A stretch of DNA of 7,604 nucleotides. Source: Clostridiales bacterium. Its GTDB lineage: Bacteria; Bacillota; Clostridia; Oscillospirales; QAMX01. Location of the stretch: the NCBI GenBank assembly GCA_012841675.1, contig DUUG01000059.1, positions 1 to 7,604 on the forward strand, given 5' to 3'. Position numbers and translations under genes: made by a program. The number at the start of each line of letters is the position of its first letter. Position 1 is the stretch's first letter. Under the pieces are notes generated by a model that saw nothing but the letters and a program-made list of their open reading frames with translations, was not told the DNA's origin and searched no databases. Below, one piece after another: positions 6,098 through 7,604 of the stretch.

Positions 6098-6141
6098 ATT
6101 TTATACCTCAAAATTTTGACTTTTTTATACTCTTTACTCAC

Positions 6142-6170
6142 ATTATAGCACCCGACCTCCTTATATACAA
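6142..6170 (-). promoter_or_regulatory. extended -10 promoter of adhE
   Basis: A perfect -10 TATAAT (6147..6142) is preceded by TGC, making an extended -10. The -35 at 17 bases is weak (TTGTAT, 6170..6165). A start near 6135 leaves a leader of about 38 bases. The spacer contains AGGAGG. The weak -35 with extended -10 would suit activation or repression by a factor binding just upstream, which is inference. Confidence 0.75.
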
Positions 6171-6368
6171 CCATTTTGGACCGTTTTACTCCATGTTAAT
6201 TTTGAATGCCTATTATAAGTTATTCTTATATCTAAGTTTGTCGTTATATGTATGTTTTATATGTGTTATAACTTTACCTTATGCCTTATTATCGATTTAT
6301 CTGTTTTTCTTATATATTATGTACAGCACAGCCGCCTCCTAAAACAAGCAGATAAATGCAATTTATGC
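6171..6368. other. AT-rich intergenic region upstream of adhE
   Basis: About 200 bases of strongly AT-rich DNA lie between the SLH gene terminator and the adhE promoter. It holds a direct repeat TTATATGT (6244-6251 and 6257-6264, 13-base period), a palindrome GTTATAAC (6265-6272), and a 9-bp perfect inverted repeat ATTTATCTG / CAGATAAAT (6295-6303 and 6349-6357). No recognisable gene is present. These repeats may be regulator sites for adhE or chance in biased sequence. Confidence 0.45.
6295..6357. repeat. 9-bp inverted repeat enclosing a ribosome-binding-site-like motif
   Basis: ATTTATCTG (6295-6303) and CAGATAAAT (6349-6357) are perfect inverted copies 45 bases apart. The interior contains AGGAGG on the minus strand (6340..6335), five bases before a GTG that opens a ten-codon ORF (6329..6297, MLYIIYKKNR). 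The ORF stop falls within the left arm. No target duplication or transposase links it to a mobile element. Confidence 0.4.
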
Positions 6369-6406
6369 AAAAAACCGCCCTGTTCCGAATGGGGAAACAG
6401 GGCGGT
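6369..6406 (-). terminator. intrinsic terminator of the SLH-domain gene
   Basis: An 11-bp perfect stem, ACCGCCCTGTT (6374-6384) with AACAGGGCGGT (6396-6406), and an 11-base loop are followed on the minus strand by TTTTTT (6374..6369). It lies about 17 bases after the stop codon at 6424. Confidence 0.93.
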
Positions 6407-6423
6407 ATAGTGGGTTTTAAATG

Positions 6424-7604
6424 TTACGGGGTCACCAGACCTAAGCGCTGGCCGCTTTGTACAAGACTGGCCCGATACAGAAGAAGGGCGGCTTCTCCTC
6501 TTGTCATTACTTCGCTTAATGACTCATTAGGCGAATACACGCCGAAACCTTCCAAATTGGCAGCCGCCTGCGCAGCCCAAGCCGGCGCAATATCTCCTTT
6601 GATGTCCGCTGATTTTCCGGCGATGTTTAACAACCGGTCCATTACCGTTACGGCTTCTGCCTTGGTAATGGCATCGGCAGGGCGCAGGTTTCCGCTTACT
6701 AACAGACCGTCCTCAATAGCGGCGGTGAGATACCCCTGCTGCCATGCGTCGGCCTCCGCGGCAAAGACGGAGATTGTGCCTGAAGGCTTGCGGTCGGCAA
6801 TGGCCATCACCATAGCGACAAATTCTCCGCGAGTCACCGGTTCCTCCGGCCGGAACAACGAAGTGCCGCCAACGACTTCACCGGCATAAACGCCCATTTC
6901 CTCCAGTTTCAAAGCGGCATATTCCAGCGTCGTTCCGGCAATATCGGCGTAAACCGTCTTGCTTTTAGGCTTCTCAATATTCACAACCACTTCCGTTACC
7001 TCGGACGTATTCCCATACACGTCGGAGGTATAATAGGAAAAGGTGGTTTTCCCCTTTTTGTTTTCGGCGGGGATGAAAACCGCAACGCCATCTTCCGACA
7101 AGCGCACCTCGCCCTTATTAGACGATTCGTAGAGATGGAAGGTCAGCTCGTCCCCTTCCGGGTCGTACGCCTTGAGCATAATTTCCATGGGCATGCCCCG
7201 GCCTGTTTCCACGTTAAGCGGCAGAGCTGCCGGCGCAAAGTTGCGCGTTTTCATTAAATTCAATCCAACTGATACTTGCTTGCCGCCCACACCCTGCACG
7301 CTTCCTTTATACAGGGGAATAAACTCCATGGTCAGGTTCATTTCCTCGTTGGAGGTGGGAATAAAGCATAAAGAGTCGAGCTCGCTGGCGTCCACTACCT
7401 GCCCCGGAGCGACAGCAGCCGGCTCGGAGATCCTGCCCGTAGTCAGAACGCCATGCACAGGAGACGGGACAGAAGTAATTAAAATTCCCGTCACCTTGCC
7501 CGCCGCAGCGGTAAAATCTGATTTGCTAAATAGTAGCCGAGCACCCGGCAAACCGTTTTTTGCAAAGCCTTTCACCGGCGCGGTCGGTTCATCTGCCGCA
7601 ATGG
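6424..7604 (-). CDS. exported S-layer-type protein with Ig/cadherin-like and SLH modules (5' end outside window)
   Basis: The reading frame is open to the right edge, so about 392 C-terminal residues are visible. The GTG at 7575 is internal, because nine more in-frame codons (IAADEPTAP) precede it. The AIAAD-like stretch resembles the end of a signal peptide, so little may be missing; that is inference. Counting from that GTG, residues 6-90 look like a degenerate beta-sandwich repeat. Residues 116-201 look like a cadherin/Ig-like module (AYDPEGDELTFHLYE, TTFSYYTSDVYGN). Three SLH-like modules follow at about 209-258 (FRPEEPVTRGEFVAMV), 268-318 (LRPADAITKAEAVTVM) and 325-372 (SLSEVMTRGEAALLLY). 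SLH modules bind secondary cell wall polymers and hold proteins on the surface. The third module is the most divergent. The binding partner or structural role is unknown. It ends in its own terminator, so adhE is a separate unit. Confidence 0.9.
   Translation of the reverse strand, partial: IAADEPTAPVKGFAKNGLPGARLLFSKSDFTAAAGKVTGILITSVPSPVHGVLTTGRISEPAAVAPGQVVDASELDSLCFIPTSNEEMNLTMEFIPLYKGSVQGVGGKQVSVGLNLMKTRNFAPAALPLNVETGRGMPMEIMLKAYDPEGDELTFHLYESSNKGEVRLSEDGVAVFIPAENKKGKTTFSYYTSDVYGNTSEVTEVVVNIEKPKSKTVYADIAGTTLEYAALKLEEMGVYAGEVVGGTSLFRPEEPVTRGEFVAMVMAIADRKPSGTISVFAAEADAWQQGYLTAAIEDGLLVSGNLRPADAITKAEAVTVMDRLLNIAGKSADIKGDIAPAWAAQAAANLEGFGVYSPNESLSEVMTRGEAALLLYRASLVQSGQRLGLVTP

Noticed and set aside
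6193..6199. ATGTTAA as a Rex operator
   Set aside because: Only one half-site is present and the following bases do not complete the TTAACA arm.
6356..6889. Plus-strand open frame covering the terminator and SLH modules
   Set aside because: It runs through the terminator hairpin and is antisense to clear SLH motifs.

Overview
The window looks like a chromosomal piece of a low-to-mid G+C Gram-positive anaerobe, most likely a clostridial member of the Bacillota. The reasons are a T-box tRNA-sensing leader, strong AGGAGG-type ribosome binding sites, a TTG start codon, AT-rich intergenic DNA, a fermentative bifunctional AdhE, and a surface protein ending in S-layer homology (SLH) modules. The genus cannot be fixed from the sequence alone. 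No transposase, integrase, phage gene, CRISPR array, rRNA or tRNA is visible.

Layout from left to right. (1) Bases 1-294, minus strand: a sigma-A promoter and almost all of a T-box leader. The specifier triplet is UGG (Trp), and the T-box motif carries UGGC, which fits the G73 discriminator of tRNA-Trp. Its target gene, presumably for tryptophan synthesis, charging or transport, lies beyond the left edge. (2) Bases 434-1444, plus strand: a single-gene unit for a short-chain dehydrogenase/reductase (SDR) with its own promoter, a roughly 140-base 5' leader and a strong terminator. (3) Bases 1539-3292, minus strand: an operon of an ArsR-type repressor, a CcdA-type membrane thiol transporter and a membrane-anchored TlpA/ResA-like thioredoxin. 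(4) Bases 3401-6170, minus strand: adhE with its own extended -10 promoter and a strong terminator. (5) Bases 6369-7604, minus strand: the C-terminal part of an exported protein with Ig/cadherin-like modules and three SLH-like modules, followed by a terminator. Its N-terminus is cut by the right edge.

How the genes work together. CcdA carries reducing equivalents from cytoplasmic thioredoxin across the membrane and TlpA uses them on extracytoplasmic disulfides. The regulator lacks the ArsR metal-binding CVC motif. Instead it has two cysteines 67 residues apart (25 and 92), in the positions and sequence contexts of the BigR/SqrR/YgaV persulfide sensors. The operon is therefore best read as a thiol or reactive-sulfur response module, and this is the most interesting part of the window. 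AdhE makes ethanol from acetyl-CoA and recycles NADH. The SDR and the SLH protein have no obvious functional link to their neighbours.

The rest is fairly ordinary. Leftover signals include three very short ORFs with good ribosome binding sites between the genes, and an AT-rich, repeat-containing stretch upstream of adhE.
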